64,000 nt of DNA from Pelosinus baikalensis (GCF_020819555.1 NZ_JAJHJB010000008.1:1-64000), one strand, 5' to 3'; shown: positions 44,664-54,169, numbered from the stretch's first letter. The notes: generated by a model not told the origin, from the sequence alone. Made by a program: numbers and translations.

Positions 44664-45005
44664 TTATTCTACCTCCAGATAATCAACTGCTAACTCTCGG
44701 CCCGATACCACTAGAATATTAGCGGAGTGGCATAGGGGACATAGGAAAGAATATCGTTCCACTGTAAATTGCTGCCCACAGCTATTGCATTTGCCAACCA
44801 GAGGTACAATCGTAATATCTACCACTGCGCCATCAGCTATTGTATTTGCAGCTAAAGCCGCAAAACCAAATTTAAGAGATTCAGGCTCAACTTGAGTCAT
44901 CTGGCCAATTAGCAGTTTAATGCAACTTATCTTTACCGCATTATGCTCTGCAGCAGTTTTTAATACTATGTCCAATATTCCTTGAGCAATGGACATTTCA
45001 TGCAT
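44664..45005 (-). CDS. hypA: Hydrogenase/urease nickel incorporation protein HypA
   Basis: A 113-residue nickel chaperone. The conserved MHEMSIAQGI start binds nickel, and a zinc site is formed by CNSCGQQF and CPLCHSAN. ATG at 45005 is used because GGAGTG precedes it and the mature protein must begin with Met-His; the longer frame starts at 45014. First gene of hypA-hypB-Spo0E-like. Confidence 0.95.
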   Translation of the reverse strand: MHEMSIAQGILDIVLKTAAEHNAVKISCIKLLIGQMTQVEPESLKFGFAALAANTIADGAVVDITIVPLVGKCNSCGQQFTVERYSFLCPLCHSANILVVSGRELAVDYLEVE

Positions 45006-45138
45006 ATACTTCACTCCACGTTTACCATTTTCATACAGTTAATTCGTCATGAAAGAATGATTTCCTGCCATAGCAATAAGTTCAATGATTCACATTCAAT
45101 GTTTATTACGATTGGAACTATTTACATAATATAAACTC

Positions 45139-45168
45139 GAATAATCACTTTCTATTTCGCTGATACTA
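45139..45168 (+). promoter_or_regulatory. Candidate sigma-G promoter of the SASP gene
   Basis: GAATA, 18 bp, GATACTA, close to the forespore sigma-G consensus (GHATR-N18-CATnHTA) and 32 bp upstream of the SASP start. Confidence 0.6.
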
Positions 45169-45199
45169 TGATTACACCAACACAAGGAGGTGATTATCA

Positions 45200-45463
45200 A
45201 TGGCCAGAAGTAACAAACCTGTTAACCCAGGCTCTGCAAGCGCACTCGATCGCATGAAATATGAGATCGCTGGTGAGCTCGGAATTGCTGATCGAGTACG
45301 TTCTCAAGGTTGGGCAACCATGACTTCCGCTGACTGCGGACGTGTGGGCGGACAAATGGTTCGCAGAATGATTGAGCAATATGAATCCGGCATGAGCGGA
45401 ACTACCACTCAAGCAACTAGCGGCACATTAACTGCTCAATATGATGCGAACAAACAGCCTTAA
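45200..45463 (+). CDS. Alpha/beta-type small acid-soluble spore protein
   Basis: An 87-residue DNA-binding spore protein. The core SALDRMKYEIAGELGI contains the GPR germination-protease site (after the Glu of KYEIA), and the second box GWATMTSADCGRVGGQMVRR is typical. It coats and protects spore DNA in the forespore. AAGGAGGTG precedes the ATG, and a compact terminator follows. Confidence 0.96.
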   Translation: MARSNKPVNPGSASALDRMKYEIAGELGIADRVRSQGWATMTSADCGRVGGQMVRRMIEQYESGMSGTTTQATSGTLTAQYDANKQP

Positions 45464-45473
45464 TCGTATGCAT

Positions 45474-45496
45474 GGGCGGCTTAAAGCCGCCCTTTA
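45474..45496 (+). terminator. Terminator of the SASP gene
   Basis: GGGCGGC-TTAAA-GCCGCCC followed by TTTATTTATTT. Confidence 0.9.
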
Positions 45497-45515
45497 TTTA
45501 TTTGTTTTAGTATTC

Positions 45516-47477
45516 CTATCGTGCTTCAAAATAAACGTTAATCTCTGTTCCTGCTTCTACAATTGTATTTGCCATTATACTTTGTCTTACCGCAACACCT
45601 GTTCCCACAGGAACAATCGATAGTCCTGCTTGCGTTAATGCATCTCCTGCTTCACGGATGCTCTTTCCAACCACATTCGGTACAACTACCTTTCCTGGAG
45701 GGGCTTGAATGTTAGGCAAGGGCATCGAACTCGTTTGAATATTTTCTTTTGGAGCAGGAAATTCATTAGCAATTTGAGGGTAAATATTAAGATGACGCAT
45801 AATTTTTCCTAAAATTTCGCCTGCAATGGGCGCTGCAATCTCACCTCCATAATAGCTTCCTTTAGGATCATCAAGGACAACTAAAATTGCAACTTGAGGA
45901 TCTTCTACTGGACCAAAACCAACAAATGAGGCTACATAACGTCCTGCAGAATAGCCACTGCCATCATCTTGCAGCTTTTCTGCTGTACCTGTTTTCCCTG
46001 CAAAACGGTATCCTTTAATAGAAGCTTTTTTACCGCCACCTTCCAATACAACCTTTTCCATTAAGCCCGTTAACCGATTAGCTGTTTCGGGGCTAATCGC
46101 CTGACGCACCGATTGAGTGACCCCTTCACGCTCAATAGATCCATCCACATTTCGTACTTCTTTGATAATGTACGGCTTTAAGAGTACTCCATCATTGGCA
46201 ATCGCCGATACAGCCGTAATGAGCTGCAATGGTGTGACAGCAATACTTTGCCCAATGGACATCGTCGCCACATCAGAGTCACGCATATCTTCTGGCCTAA
46301 ATAACAACCCTTCTTCCTCACCGGGTAATTCAATACCCGTTGCCTTGCCGAAACCAAAGGCCTTGGCATATTCGATCAATTTATAAGCTCCCAGCCTCAT
46401 ACCAATCTGTACAAAAATGGTATTAATGGATTTTTCAATAACTTCGACAAAGGAAACATTGCCATAACTTTCGTCACTCCAATTTCGAATACGCCGCCCT
46501 GACACTTCTACATAGCCATTATCAATAAATCGCTCTTCGGGGTACAACTGTCCTTCCTGCAATGCAGCAGCTGCTACAACACTTTTAAAGGTAGATCCGG
46601 GTTCATAATTATATGCCACTGCCCGATTCTTCCACTCCCGCATGCTATATTTATAAAACTGATTGGGATTATAAGTAGGTCGATTGGCCATGGCCAGTAT
46701 TTCTCCCGTGTGGGGATTCATGACAATCACGGTTGCCCCTTGGGGGCGATTAGTCAGCATTGCCTTATCCAAGCTCTGCTCAACAATAAATTGAATTGTA
46801 CTATCTAAGGTAAGGTATACATTTTTCCCCTGCTTAGGTGGAGCAAATGTAAAAATAGACTTAAAAATGGGTATGCCCCGGCTATCGGTATCAACGAAGT
46901 GTTCCACAGAGGTTCCTTTAATGACTTTATCCAATGCCAGTTCCATGCCATCTAAACCAACGTCATCCGTACCCACAAATCCCAAAACGTGAGCAGCTAA
47001 ATTATCATTGGGATAATACCGCTTACTTTCTTCTAAAAAGCCCAAGCCTCTAAGATTGGATTCTTTGATAATAGCCTCTATTTGCTTTGTCACCCCAGGT
47101 TCGATCATGCGCTTGATCCAAATAAAACGTCCCCCTGCAGATAATCGCTCTTTCATATCTCCAGGCTGCATTTCTAATAACGGAGCCAACAGCGATACTA
47201 TAATATCCGGGTCTTTAATTTCAGAAGGATCTGCATATAAGGACTTGGTTAAATTGCTAACTGCCAACTCCCGTCCTTCTCTATCATAAATCGTTCCGCG
47301 AGGCGTCTGTAAAATCTGGCTGTCTTTCACTTGGTTCGCCACCTTTGCGGCCATACGATCACCGTCGATGAATTGCAGCCAGCCAATGCGCACTGCCAAG
47401 ATAATAATCATCATCAATAGTAAAACTAAAAATGAAGCTATACGTTGCTGCAAAATTACAGCGTTTTTTTCCATCAT
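45516..47477 (-). CDS. SpoVD/FtsI-like penicillin-binding protein with PASTA domain
   Basis: A 653-residue class B transpeptidase that cross-links peptidoglycan. One N-terminal transmembrane helix (FLVLLLMMIIILAVRIGW), a dimerisation domain (TPRGTIYDREGRELAVS), the active-site serine in YEPGSTFKSVVAAAAL, SxN in EKSINTIF and KTG in FAGKTGTAEKL, then one PASTA domain at the C-terminus (VPNVVGKSIREAGDALTQAG). A single PASTA and the length match SpoVD, the spore cortex enzyme, but it stands outside a dcw cluster, so it may be an FtsI paralogue. Confidence 0.9.
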   Translation of the reverse strand: MMEKNAVILQQRIASFLVLLLMMIIILAVRIGWLQFIDGDRMAAKVANQVKDSQILQTPRGTIYDREGRELAVSNLTKSLYADPSEIKDPDIIVSLLAPLLEMQPGDMKERLSAGGRFIWIKRMIEPGVTKQIEAIIKESNLRGLGFLEESKRYYPNDNLAAHVLGFVGTDDVGLDGMELALDKVIKGTSVEHFVDTDSRGIPIFKSIFTFAPPKQGKNVYLTLDSTIQFIVEQSLDKAMLTNRPQGATVIVMNPHTGEILAMANRPTYNPNQFYKYSMREWKNRAVAYNYEPGSTFKSVVAAAALQEGQLYPEERFIDNGYVEVSGRRIRNWSDESYGNVSFVEVIEKSINTIFVQIGMRLGAYKLIEYAKAFGFGKATGIELPGEEEGLLFRPEDMRDSDVATMSIGQSIAVTPLQLITAVSAIANDGVLLKPYIIKEVRNVDGSIEREGVTQSVRQAISPETANRLTGLMEKVVLEGGGKKASIKGYRFAGKTGTAEKLQDDGSGYSAGRYVASFVGFGPVEDPQVAILVVLDDPKGSYYGGEIAAPIAGEILGKIMRHLNIYPQIANEFPAPKENIQTSSMPLPNIQAPPGKVVVPNVVGKSIREAGDALTQAGLSIVPVGTGVAVRQSIMANTIVEAGTEINVYFEAR

Positions 47478-47582
47478 TTATAATCAACCCTTCCTAAGAA
47501 CACAATACTGCAACGTCTTATTATTCGTCTCATTTGCAGTATTTCCCTGCAAGAAAAGGAGCTTATCGTAGGCACTAGTAAT

Positions 47583-47612
47583 GAAAAAAACACCTTCAGC
47601 AGGTGTTTTTTC
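47583..47612. terminator. Hairpin terminator
   Basis: AAAAACACCT / AGGTGTTTTT with a TCAGC loop and T6; serves the permease gene on the minus strand. Confidence 0.8.
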
Positions 47613-47629
47613 ATTATAAAGAGATACAT

Positions 47630-49009
47630 CTATTGTTGACCATTACCTTTATGCATTCCTGCCGCATAATACGAAGCAGCGATCAGTCCAAACCAGATTG
47701 GCGCAATATACAATGCAACACGAGTATCTGGATTAAAGAACATGGCTATGGCAACGAATGCTAAGAAAGCTAAACTGATCCAATTGGATATAGGTGAAAA
47801 AGGCATCGGATATTTGATTTGTGCAATTTGTTCAGGTGACAAACTCTCGCGATACTTCAGCTGAATCAACAAGATAATTCCCCATATCCAAAGAGCACCA
47901 AAGGTAGCAACACTTGTAACATACACAAATACCTGTGCAGGAACCATATAATTAAGAACTACGCCGATCAATAAGAAACCTGACGAAACCAAAATTCCTT
48001 TTACAGGAACATGGCGGTCATTTAATTTACTAAACATTGTTGGAGCTTTTCCTTGTAATGATAAGTTATAAAGCATTCTGCCTGTACTAAACAGCCCACT
48101 ATTACAAGAAGACAAGGCTGCAGTCAGTACTACGAAGTTGATAATGCCAGCTGCTGCCCTTACTCCAAGTTTATTGAAAGTCAAAACGAAAGGACTGCCC
48201 ATTGTGCCAATTTGATTCCAGGGATATAACGACATTATGATCGTTAAGGAACCAACATAAAATATGAGAATACGCCAGAACACTTTATCAATCGCAGCCG
48301 GTAAGGATTTTTCGGGATTTTTTGCTTCACCGGCTGTAACACCAATCAATTCAATGCCTAAATAGGAGAACATTACCATGGTACTCGCCATAATCATACC
48401 TTCTATACCATGAGGGAAAAACCCGCCATTAGACCAGAGGTTGGAAATGCCGATTGCCACCCCATGATTGGCAACACCAAAAGCGATCATGGCCGATCCA
48501 GCCACAATCATCGCTAAAATCGTTACTACTTTAATTAAAGCAAACCAAAACTCAAACTCACCAAAAGCACGAACACTGACTAAATTAACAGATGCCATTA
48601 AAACCAAAGCACACAAGGCAGGAATCCACTGGGGCACTTCCGGCACCCAAAAGGAAAAATATACCCCAACTGCCGTAATCTCTGCCATACATGTGACAAC
48701 CCACATAAACCAGTACGTCCATCCTGTAATATAACCAGCCAGAGGCCCTAAGAAAATATTGGAATGGGCACTAAAGGTACCGGAAACGGGATAAGCAACT
48801 GTTACTTCACCTAGGGCACGCATAATATAGAACATAATAATACCAGCCAGGAAATATACAAGTATCAATGATGGACCGGCAGCTTTTATTGCAGCACCAG
48901 CTCCAAGAAATAACCCTACACCAATCGCTCCGCCTAATGCAATTAACTGAATATGACGTTCCTCTAATCCCCGATGCAATCCTTCCTGCAATGCATTATT
49001 TTTTTCCAC
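47630..49009 (-). CDS. Amino-acid permease (APC superfamily)
   Basis: A 459-residue transporter with 12 hydrophobic segments. The N-terminus LEERHIQLIALGGAIGVGLF and AGPSLILVYFLAG are the AAT-family (GabP/ProY/AlaP) hallmarks, with the helix-breaking GAIGVG. GTG start after GGGGGAG. It follows ald on the same strand, and an independent promoter (TTGAAT-N16-TATGAT) is possible. Alanine is a plausible substrate from context. Confidence 0.93.
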   Translation of the reverse strand: MEKNNALQEGLHRGLEERHIQLIALGGAIGVGLFLGAGAAIKAAGPSLILVYFLAGIIMFYIMRALGEVTVAYPVSGTFSAHSNIFLGPLAGYITGWTYWFMWVVTCMAEITAVGVYFSFWVPEVPQWIPALCALVLMASVNLVSVRAFGEFEFWFALIKVVTILAMIVAGSAMIAFGVANHGVAIGISNLWSNGGFFPHGIEGMIMASTMVMFSYLGIELIGVTAGEAKNPEKSLPAAIDKVFWRILIFYVGSLTIIMSLYPWNQIGTMGSPFVLTFNKLGVRAAAGIINFVVLTAALSSCNSGLFSTGRMLYNLSLQGKAPTMFSKLNDRHVPVKGILVSSGFLLIGVVLNYMVPAQVFVYVTSVATFGALWIWGIILLIQLKYRESLSPEQIAQIKYPMPFSPISNWISLAFLAFVAIAMFFNPDTRVALYIAPIWFGLIAASYYAAGMHKGNGQQ

Positions 49010-49173
49010 AAATTCTCCCCCTCATATATTATACTTGGGATTACGGTAGGTTATTTTACGACCACCTCCTTACAATCCATGCAGGCCTTATTATAAACTA
49101 TCATACACCGATATGGCGGAAATTCAATCATCCCATTATTCTATATATTCAGATAATTTGTTTTATAATATAC

Positions 49174-49216
49174 GCAAAAAGCATACTCTTAGCACAGATA
49201 TGAGTATGCTTTTTGC
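49174..49216. terminator. Hairpin between ald and the permease
   Basis: Perfect 15-bp arms GCAAAAAGCATACTC / GAGTATGCTTTTTGC. On the minus strand it ends ald transcription and separates it from the permease. Confidence 0.75.
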
Positions 49217-49274
49217 TACTTTGTTGATTTACTAAAGGGGGCTTGATTAGCGTTTTACTCACCTGAATCGCAAT

Positions 49275-49339
49275 CGCACTTAGCAGCTCTTAACTCCCAC
49301 TTATAAAAAATGGGAGTCTTAGAGCAGGTTTAATCATCA
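49275..49339 (+). repeat. Dispersed hairpin repeat, copy A
   Basis: Core GCTCTTAACTCCCACTTATA...TGGGAGTCTTAGAGC then GGTTTAATCATC. The same element occurs reversed at 62056-62120. Confidence 0.7.
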
Positions 49340-49348
49340 GCAAACTTT

Positions 49349-50467
49349 TTAGCTTAATACGGTTGTTACGGGAGTGTAAGGTAAATTCTGATCATCGGCT
49401 ACAGCCTTAAATGTTACTTTTCCATCATAAACATTAAGTCCTCTTGCTAATCCAGCATCATCAATAAGGGCTTGTTTCCAGCCTTTATTAGCAATCTGCA
49501 GCGCATATGGCAATGTTGAATTTGTTAAGGCCAAGGTGGACGTGCGAGCCACCGCTCCTGGCATATTGGCTACAGAATAATGGATTACGCCGTGCTTGGT
49601 ATAGGTAGGTTCGCTATGAGTTGTAATTCGATCAATCGTTGAAACTGAACCGCCTTGATCAATCGCCACATCTACAATGACGGAACCAGCTTCCATGGTT
49701 TTTACCATTTCTTCGCTCACTAGCTTAGGGGCTTTTGCTCCAGGTATGAGTACAGCGCCCACTAAAAGATCCGCTTGTTTTACCCATTTTGCAATATTAT
49801 AGCTATTTGACATAACAGTTGTTACTCTTCCAGCAAAAATATCATCTAAGTAAGCAAGACGATCTGTGGATTTATCAAGAATCGTAACACGTGCACCCAT
49901 ACCAACAGCCATCTTAGCTGCATTCGTACCTACGATGCCACCACCAACAATTACGACTTGACCTGATTCTACCCCAGGTACGCCACCTAGAAGGATCCCT
50001 TTGCCGCCCCAAGGCTTTTCCAAGAACTGCGCACCAATTTGTACTGCCATACGACCTGCCACTTCACTCATTGGTGATAATAAAGGCAATGAATTATTGC
50101 GGCCTACAATGGTTTCATAGGCAATACCAATCACCTTTTTCTCTAATAATGCCTTCGTCAGTTCAGGCTCGGGAGCTAAATGTAAGTACGTAAACAAAAT
50201 TTGACCTTCATGAAATAATTCATACTCTGGCGTCAACGGTTCTTTCACCTTAATAATCATTTCTGATGTATCAAATAATTCTTTTTTATCAGCGATAATC
50301 GTAGCTCCTACTTGCTTATAGCTTTCATCAGAAAAGCCGCTACCAATACCTGCATTTTTTTCAATTAATACAGTATGCCCTGCTCTACAAAGATCCTCTG
50401 CCCCTGCCGGAGTCAGGCCCACACGGTTTTCATTGTTTTTAATCTCTTTTGCTACGCCAATAATCAT
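49349..50467 (-). CDS. ald: Alanine dehydrogenase
   Basis: A 372-residue NAD-dependent enzyme interconverting alanine and pyruvate plus ammonia. MIIGVAKEIKNNENRVGLTP, the substrate lysine in IIKVKEPLTPEY, and the NAD fold VVIVGGGIVGTNAAKMAVGM are typical. GGAGGG precedes the ATG. A near-perfect sigma-54 promoter lies 77-92 bp upstream and a TyrR-like activator gene 300 bp upstream on the same strand, so it is probably induced by an amino acid. Confidence 0.96.
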   Translation of the reverse strand: MIIGVAKEIKNNENRVGLTPAGAEDLCRAGHTVLIEKNAGIGSGFSDESYKQVGATIIADKKELFDTSEMIIKVKEPLTPEYELFHEGQILFTYLHLAPEPELTKALLEKKVIGIAYETIVGRNNSLPLLSPMSEVAGRMAVQIGAQFLEKPWGGKGILLGGVPGVESGQVVIVGGGIVGTNAAKMAVGMGARVTILDKSTDRLAYLDDIFAGRVTTVMSNSYNIAKWVKQADLLVGAVLIPGAKAPKLVSEEMVKTMEAGSVIVDVAIDQGGSVSTIDRITTHSEPTYTKHGVIHYSVANMPGAVARTSTLALTNSTLPYALQIANKGWKQALIDDAGLARGLNVYDGKVTFKAVADDQNLPYTPVTTVLS

Positions 50468-50543
50468 AATAAATTCCCTCCATTTTCGTTATACTATTTT
50501 AGCAATATATAAATACACTATTAGTATTATGATCTTATAGTAA

Positions 50544-50559
50544 TGCAAAAACCGTGCCA
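50544..50559 (-). promoter_or_regulatory. Sigma-54 promoter of ald
   Basis: On the minus strand TGGCAC-ggttt-TTGCA, an exact match to the -24/-12 consensus TGGCAC-N5-TTGCW. Confidence 0.88.
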
Positions 50560-50772
50560 AACAGAGAATTTTTGTGATACATCAGCCCTTCTATCTAAAC
50601 AAATATCAGGTTTTTACTTGTTTCAATTCAAAAGTAGTCACATTTTAAAACCTCGCTGGTCAGTCGAAAATCCAGCAAGAACTATTTATTCCGGAACTAT
50701 TAATTTCCACAATAGATTCCACTGTTACGAATAGGTTCCATTTTATTGAATTAAATACCATAAATTTCCAAT
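50560..50772. other. Region upstream of the ald sigma-54 promoter
   Basis: About 210 bp between the promoter and the activator gene; expected to contain activator binding sites. GGAACTATT-like words occur twice (around 50676 and 50693) with ATT spacing, but I cannot define a site. Confidence 0.3.
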
Positions 50773-52323
50773 TCAATCCAGTGAAAAGTCGTATTTTCGT
50801 AATTTTTTTAATACTGCCGTATGGGATAACCCTAATACTGCTCCCATACGTCTCGAAGAGCGAAAACGACGAAGGGTTTCTTTTAATATAACCACTTCCA
50901 CTTCTGCCAGGCGCTCTTCTAATGTTTGATATTTTTCAAATTGCACCGTAGGCGGTGCTGTCTGGGAGCCAGACAACCTTCCCAAAAAGATATGTTCTGG
51001 TTGAACCATTGTTCTATCAACTAAATTCACTGATCTCTCAATAATATTTTTTAGTTCCCGTACATTACCTGGCCAATTATAATCCTGCAGCCGCTGTAAT
51101 GCAGCAGCAGAAAAACCCTGAACTGGATTATGTAATTTCTCAGCAAAATGTCTTAAAAAAAGTTCTCCTAATAGTTGAATGTCTTCAAAGCGCTCCCTGA
51201 GGGGTGGTATTAAAAGAGGTATTACATTTAAACGATAGTATAAATCTTCTCGAAAAATTTTATCCGCAACCATATCTTCTAAATTACGGTTGGTTGCCGC
51301 AATAATACGTACATCAACAGCCACTTCTTTCGTACTTCCCACACGCCTTACCCGCTTTTCCTGCAGTACCCGCAGTAGTTTAACTTGAAGGTGGGCAGAT
51401 ACTTCTCCTACTTCATCTAGAAATAATGTGCCACCATTGGCTAGTTCGAACATCCCTGGTTTTCCGCCCTTGGCTGCACCTGTAAAGGCCCCTCGTGCGT
51501 ATCCAAAAAGCTCACTTTCTAGTAATGTCTCAGGGATCGCAGCACAATTAATCGGTACAAATGCGGCGGAGGCTCTCGTTGATGAGCTGTGCAAAGCTCT
51601 GGCAAATAGTTCTTTACCCGTTCCTGTTTCCCCGCGGATTAATATGGTAGAATCGCTGGCAGCATATCGCCGCGCCTGGTTGACTACTTGTCCCATAACT
51701 ACACTAGCATAAGGAATATCCGCAAAGGTCATCGGCAAGGAAGCTGTCATGTTGTTCATTAGACTTCTTACTTCTTGTGTATCGCGAATTAAGGCAACCA
51801 CGCCAACAACTTCATTATCATTATTCTTTAGAGGAATTGTACTGACTACACAATAACTATTACCCCCATCAATATATACCTCTCGATTATGGTACTGACA
51901 GCCTGTCTGCAGCGTTTCCTGGATTAGCAGATTTTTAAACAAGGCAGCCCCTAAGGGTTTGCCTACTGCTTTCTTCACAGGTAAATTCAAAATCCGCGCT
52001 GCTGCCGGATTGTATTGTGCAATAAGACCATCAGAATTAACAGATAAAATACCATCATGTACAGATGTTAAAATTGCATCAAGCTGTTCAGCTCGTTCTT
52101 TAGATGGCATGGCAGAGATCTCGTCGATTCTTTGTATGCCAATAATGCAAGATAGTTCCGCTATGCATTCCTTGCATTGCGGCACAGATACGCTCTGACA
52201 CTCCAAATAAATTTTATTCTTCTCAACTTCCATAGATACGATATTAATTCTACGTTTTGCTAGGATAGCGGTAATATCATGAACAACTCCGATACGATCG
52301 ATGTATAATATTCGCAAATACAT
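50773..52323 (-). CDS. TyrR-like sigma-54-dependent activator (ACT-PAS-AAA-HTH)
   Basis: A 516-residue enhancer-binding protein. Residues 1-75 form an ACT domain (IDRIGVVHDITAILAKRRIN), 80-190 a PAS domain (LDAILTSVHDGILSVNSDG), 205-430 the AAA+ ATPase with Walker A GETGTGKE, the sigma-54 contact loop GAFTGA and Walker B GGTLFLDEVGE, and 465-510 a TyrR-type HTH (RMGAVLGLSHTAVLKKLR). The GAFTGA is intact, unlike in E. coli TyrR, so it should open sigma-54 promoters. It lies upstream of ald and its sigma-54 promoter and probably senses an amino acid through ACT/PAS. Confidence 0.94.
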   Translation of the reverse strand: MYLRILYIDRIGVVHDITAILAKRRINIVSMEVEKNKIYLECQSVSVPQCKECIAELSCIIGIQRIDEISAMPSKERAEQLDAILTSVHDGILSVNSDGLIAQYNPAAARILNLPVKKAVGKPLGAALFKNLLIQETLQTGCQYHNREVYIDGGNSYCVVSTIPLKNNDNEVVGVVALIRDTQEVRSLMNNMTASLPMTFADIPYASVVMGQVVNQARRYAASDSTILIRGETGTGKELFARALHSSSTRASAAFVPINCAAIPETLLESELFGYARGAFTGAAKGGKPGMFELANGGTLFLDEVGEVSAHLQVKLLRVLQEKRVRRVGSTKEVAVDVRIIAATNRNLEDMVADKIFREDLYYRLNVIPLLIPPLRERFEDIQLLGELFLRHFAEKLHNPVQGFSAAALQRLQDYNWPGNVRELKNIIERSVNLVDRTMVQPEHIFLGRLSGSQTAPPTVQFEKYQTLEERLAEVEVVILKETLRRFRSSRRMGAVLGLSHTAVLKKLRKYDFSLD

Positions 52324-52368
52324 CTTTTACACGCTCCTCTTACATATCAGGATTTCTTCATCCAAATA

Positions 52369-52419
52369 AGGTCAACAAAATCAGCTGGTGTTAAAAACCC
52401 AACTGAATTTTGTTGACCT
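52369..52419. repeat. Inverted repeat upstream of the TyrR-like gene
   Basis: AGGTCAACAAAAT and its complement ATTTTGTTGACCT, extended by CAGCTGG/CCAACTG pairing. It lies in the 5' leader of the activator gene on the minus strand or near the end of the small gene at 52510. No U-run, so operator or leader structure is as likely as terminator. Confidence 0.5.
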
Positions 52420-52509
52420 CATTGTACAACTTTGTATAGTACTTCTTCAAACTAAATTTATTTTCCTGCTGCGACTAGGTGAATCTAGAGAAAAAATCGG
52501 CCTAAATCC

Positions 52510-52671
52510 CTATCCTTTAAATCCCACTGGCTTTATTGGTGAATTGCTTAACATTTTCGCTAACACGTCTTTAAACTCTTCCTGCTGTTTCTTTTTCATT
52601 CCGTCCCTGGATTGCGGGTTGTCATGCTTTTGGAAATCAATTGGATAAACCCTTGATACCTTAGTAATCAT
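52510..52671 (-). CDS. 53-residue small protein of unknown function
   Basis: MITKVSRVYPIDFQKHDNPQ, then SRDGMKKKQQEEFKDVLAKM and LSNSPIKPVGFKG. AAGGAGG precedes the ATG at good spacing, so translation is very likely. Basic, partly helical, no membrane segment. It lies 187 bp upstream of the TyrR-like gene and could share its transcript. No family recognised. Confidence 0.6.
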   Translation of the reverse strand: MITKVSRVYPIDFQKHDNPQSRDGMKKKQQEEFKDVLAKMLSNSPIKPVGFKG

Positions 52672-52837
52672 TCGAACCGCCCTCCTTACTTCTTCTATAT
52701 TAAATATATCGAAATATAACAGGCTCTTCTTAACTGTTTTTGTAATTTATTTCCATTTTTCTTTAACACCAGTTGTATTAAGATGGATCTAATATAAAAG
52801 TGAAGAAGTTTCTTACCAGATGCTCTCGACTGCTTAC

Positions 52838-54103
52838 TTAATATAAATAGTATTTCTTAGACATAGTCTTAAACTGATCCATCTCTTTTTCCCATAAACT
52901 ATATAACTCATTTAAAGAATATGTACCTTTTCTAACACTGTCGTCACCCGTAACCAAATCAATAGAGCTTTCATTTTTTCCATTACGCGTAAAGGAAAAT
53001 TTATCACCGCTCATTTCTTGTATCGTATATAGCAAGCTAATACCTGTTTTTACAGGCAGGAATGTCCTTTTATCAATCACATGAAGCTGCACGCCTGCAC
53101 ATGCCTCATTTTGATATAATCCAAAGTTTGGAGTAAAGTAAGCCGGACGAAAGATCACTCCAGGCAGCTGTAATGCTGTCATTTTTTCTGCCAGCTCATA
53201 TGCATCAAGCCACGGTGCGCCAACAAACTCAAAAGGTCTTGTTGTTCCCACACCTTCTGAAATATTAGTACCACCTAAAATACCCGTTCCAGGATAGACA
53301 AGGGCTGTATCAGGTGTAGGGATATTAGGTGACGTCATCACCCAGGGCAAATGGGTTTCTTCAAAATTCATGGTTCTTTGCCAGCCTGTCATTTCAATAA
53401 CCACCAAGTCACAACCAATACCAAACTCCGCATTAAATAGTCTTGCCAGCTCTCCTACCGTCATGCCATGCCTTGTTGGGATCGGATACATTCCAATAAA
53501 GGATTCAAATCCGGGCTTGATAAGATTCCCTTCAACCATAGTGCCGCCAATTGGATTGGGTCTATCAAAGATCACCATAGTTTTCCCCAATTCCTTGCAA
53601 GCCTGCATCGCATAAGCCATCGTATAAATATAGGTATAGGAACGAGCACCTACATCCTGTATATCAAAAGCCAATACATCAATATCAGCCAACATTTCCG
53701 GGGTAGGTTTTTTCGTTGCACCATATAAACTATAAATGGGCAGTCCTGTCTTTTCATCAACACTGGTGTTCACAGAATCCCCAGCTTCGGCAGCACCACG
53801 AATGCCATGTTCTGGAGAAAATAAGGCGACTAAATTTGTTTTTTCATGCAGCACATCCACTGAACTCTGAAAAGAACTATTCATCCCTGTAGAGTTCGTA
53901 ATTAAACCAACTCGTTTTCCTGCAAAAATCTGTGAATAGGCATCAATCCGGTCAATGCCTAATCGTACTGGTACAGATTGCTTGGTTTCCGGATTCTTCT
54001 TTGGTGTTGCTTGCTTCTTTGTCTCACCAATGCTTATAAGATTTGCCATACCTATAACAAGTACCATGAATAATAGCATTACCCTTGCGGTATTACGATT
54101 CAT
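52838..54103 (-). CDS. NamZ-family exo-beta-N-acetylmuramidase (DUF1343)
   Basis: A 421-residue protein with an N-terminal hydrophobic signal (MLLFMVLVIGMANLI) and the DUF1343 core: GIDRI, KRVGLITNSTGM, ALFSPEHGIRGAAEAGDSV, DIQDVGARSYTYIYTMAYAM, IFDRPNPIGG and PGTGILGGTNISEGVGTTRP. The last five are the hallmarks of NamZ, which removes terminal MurNAc from peptidoglycan fragments. It probably acts outside the cytoplasmic membrane in wall recycling. Confidence 0.93.
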   Translation of the reverse strand: MNRNTARVMLLFMVLVIGMANLISIGETKKQATPKKNPETKQSVPVRLGIDRIDAYSQIFAGKRVGLITNSTGMNSSFQSSVDVLHEKTNLVALFSPEHGIRGAAEAGDSVNTSVDEKTGLPIYSLYGATKKPTPEMLADIDVLAFDIQDVGARSYTYIYTMAYAMQACKELGKTMVIFDRPNPIGGTMVEGNLIKPGFESFIGMYPIPTRHGMTVGELARLFNAEFGIGCDLVVIEMTGWQRTMNFEETHLPWVMTSPNIPTPDTALVYPGTGILGGTNISEGVGTTRPFEFVGAPWLDAYELAEKMTALQLPGVIFRPAYFTPNFGLYQNEACAGVQLHVIDKRTFLPVKTGISLLYTIQEMSGDKFSFTRNGKNESSIDLVTGDDSVRKGTYSLNELYSLWEKEMDQFKTMSKKYYLY

Positions 54104-54169
54104 CAGTTTTAGCCTCCATTCAAAGAAAGAGCCCGCGAGCTGTGGTTGCTCGAAGGCTATCTCATTTTA

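Noticed and set aside
52388..52648. 86-codon plus-strand frame
   Set aside because: It is antisense to the small gene at 52510 and begins in the inverted repeat; the minus-strand frame has the ribosome site.
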